From Rhodanobacteraceae bacterium (GTDB taxonomy: Bacteria; Pseudomonadota; Gammaproteobacteria; Xanthomonadales; SZUA-5), in assembly GCA_003233535.1 (NCBI GenBank), contig QIMA01000537.1:1-8229 (forward strand): 8,229 nucleotides of DNA, read 5' to 3'. A program made the position numbers and the translations under genes. Below are positions 7,652-8,229 of this stretch, piece after piece. Position 1 is the stretch's first letter. Every line of letters begins with the position of its first letter. The notes under the pieces are model-generated. The model did no database searches and was not told where the DNA came from. It was given only the letters and a program-made list of their open reading frames with translations.

Positions 7652-7680
7652 TTGCGGCGGCGGGATGCTTCAGCTATCCT
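7652..7680 (+). promoter_or_regulatory. Candidate promoter for tRNA-Ser
   Basis: TTGCGG (7652-7657) and TATCCT (7675-7680) are spaced by 17 nt. An A-tract at 7641-7646 just upstream of the -35 resembles an UP element. The bases after the -10 are GC-rich (TGCCGGC), as in the stringently controlled discriminators of stable-RNA promoters. The predicted start near 7687 is about 48 nt before the tRNA. The rest of the csrA-tRNA gap holds only a GCCGGC/GCCGGC stem (7682-7702), with no visible gene. Confidence 0.42.
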
Positions 7681-7734
7681 TGCCGGCTTCGCGACGGCCG
7701 GCGGTGTTTAAGCCGAGTCGCTAGCGAGAATTTT

Positions 7735-7828
<94 letters not shown>

Positions 7829-8087
7829 TTAGTTTCATCGTTGTTCAGGGCCCCGAAAAGCTTTATGAGCGTTGGGGTTGCGGCGGTTCTAAGTCCGCTT
7901 TCGCGGTCGTAGATGAGACCATGGGGAAATGCGAGCTTGAGGACCGCGTGACGGTCCTTGAGTGCGCCTTTTTTCCAGAGTTTCCAAGGGTTTGCCAAAA
8001 ACCACATGGCGGTTCTAACTGAGTCCTCGAATGGCTGCGGTTTCAGCGTCGTTTCGTTCTTTTCTTCGAGCACCGCGCGTTCGATCT

Positions 8088-8173
8088 CTAGCCCGGATAT
8101 TTCATGAACTCGCGCGATGATCGCGCAGGACATTGATCGCCCAGTGGTTTTTCCGCAGGAGCGGTGTAGTGGT
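8088..8173 (-). repeat. Right copy of the dispersed repeat, inverted relative to 1-102
   Basis: Its reverse complement matches the left copy: CCGGGCTAG at one edge (8096-8088), then the GCGCGATCATCGCGC palindrome, then ACCACTGGGCGATCAATG, and finally the exact 16-mer at 8158-8173. It lacks the roughly 17-bp duplication of the left copy and has TGCG in its place. Recognisable recombinase sequence begins right at its inner edge. Confidence 0.88.
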
Positions 8174-8211
8174 TCATACACCCGACTGAGAAAAAATCGC
8201 TGGGCGATCAA
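8133..8211. repeat. Imperfect palindrome with nested hairpin (full repeat structure)
   Basis: The arm at 8133-8152 (TTGATCGCCCAGTGGTTTTT) and the arm at 8192-8211 (AAAAATCGCTGGGCGATCAA) are reverse complements at 18 of 20 positions. Both mismatches become G-U pairs if the plus strand is transcribed. The 39-nt interior holds a nested perfect hairpin: GGTGTA (8163-8168), an 8-nt loop and TACACC (8177-8182). The element thus appears to be a folded palindrome longer than the left copy shown here. Similarity to the repeat core continues to about 8217. Confidence 0.72.
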
Positions 8212-8229
8212 GGGCCTAGCGAGGGCGCG

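Overview
The window looks like part of a gammaproteobacterial chromosome (G+C about 58-60% by eye). The evidence is a full-length RapA, a CsiV-family periplasmic protein directly downstream of mfd, and a CsrA of gammaproteobacterial type followed by tRNA-Ser(GCU). I cannot name a genus.

Layout: on the minus strand, read from right to left, three genes lie head to tail: mfd (7104-3661), csiV (3671-3051, overlapping the mfd stop by 11 nt) and rapA (2990-99, 60 nt after csiV). They look like one transcription unit that starts from a promoter near 7134-7162. On the plus strand, csrA (7348-7566) diverges from mfd behind a structured leader, and tRNA-Ser(GCU) (7735-7826) follows with its own candidate promoter. 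To the right of the tRNA, the minus strand carries the C-terminal part of a large serine recombinase (conserved core about 8094-7846), joined in frame to a repeat.

Functionally, Mfd and RapA are both DNA translocases that act on RNA polymerase. Mfd dislodges stalled polymerase and recruits UvrA for transcription-coupled repair, and RapA promotes polymerase recycling. CsiV between them belongs to cell-wall synthesis. CsrA is the global post-transcriptional regulator. Its leader holds a GGA-in-loop hairpin of the CsrA-binding type plus a GGA in the Shine-Dalgarno, which suggests autoregulation.

The least expected structure is a repeat family at the two edges of the window. Bases 1-102 and 8088-8173 are near-identical inverted copies (63 of 66 aligned columns over the main block, plus a separate exact 16-mer). 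The right copy is part of a larger imperfect palindrome (8133-8211) whose two arm differences both become G-U pairs in plus-strand RNA. The left copy supplies the rapA stop codon. The right copy lies exactly where recognisable recombinase sequence ends. This looks like a dispersed, ERIC- or MITE-like non-coding palindromic element. Its identity, copy number and mobility cannot be settled from this window.
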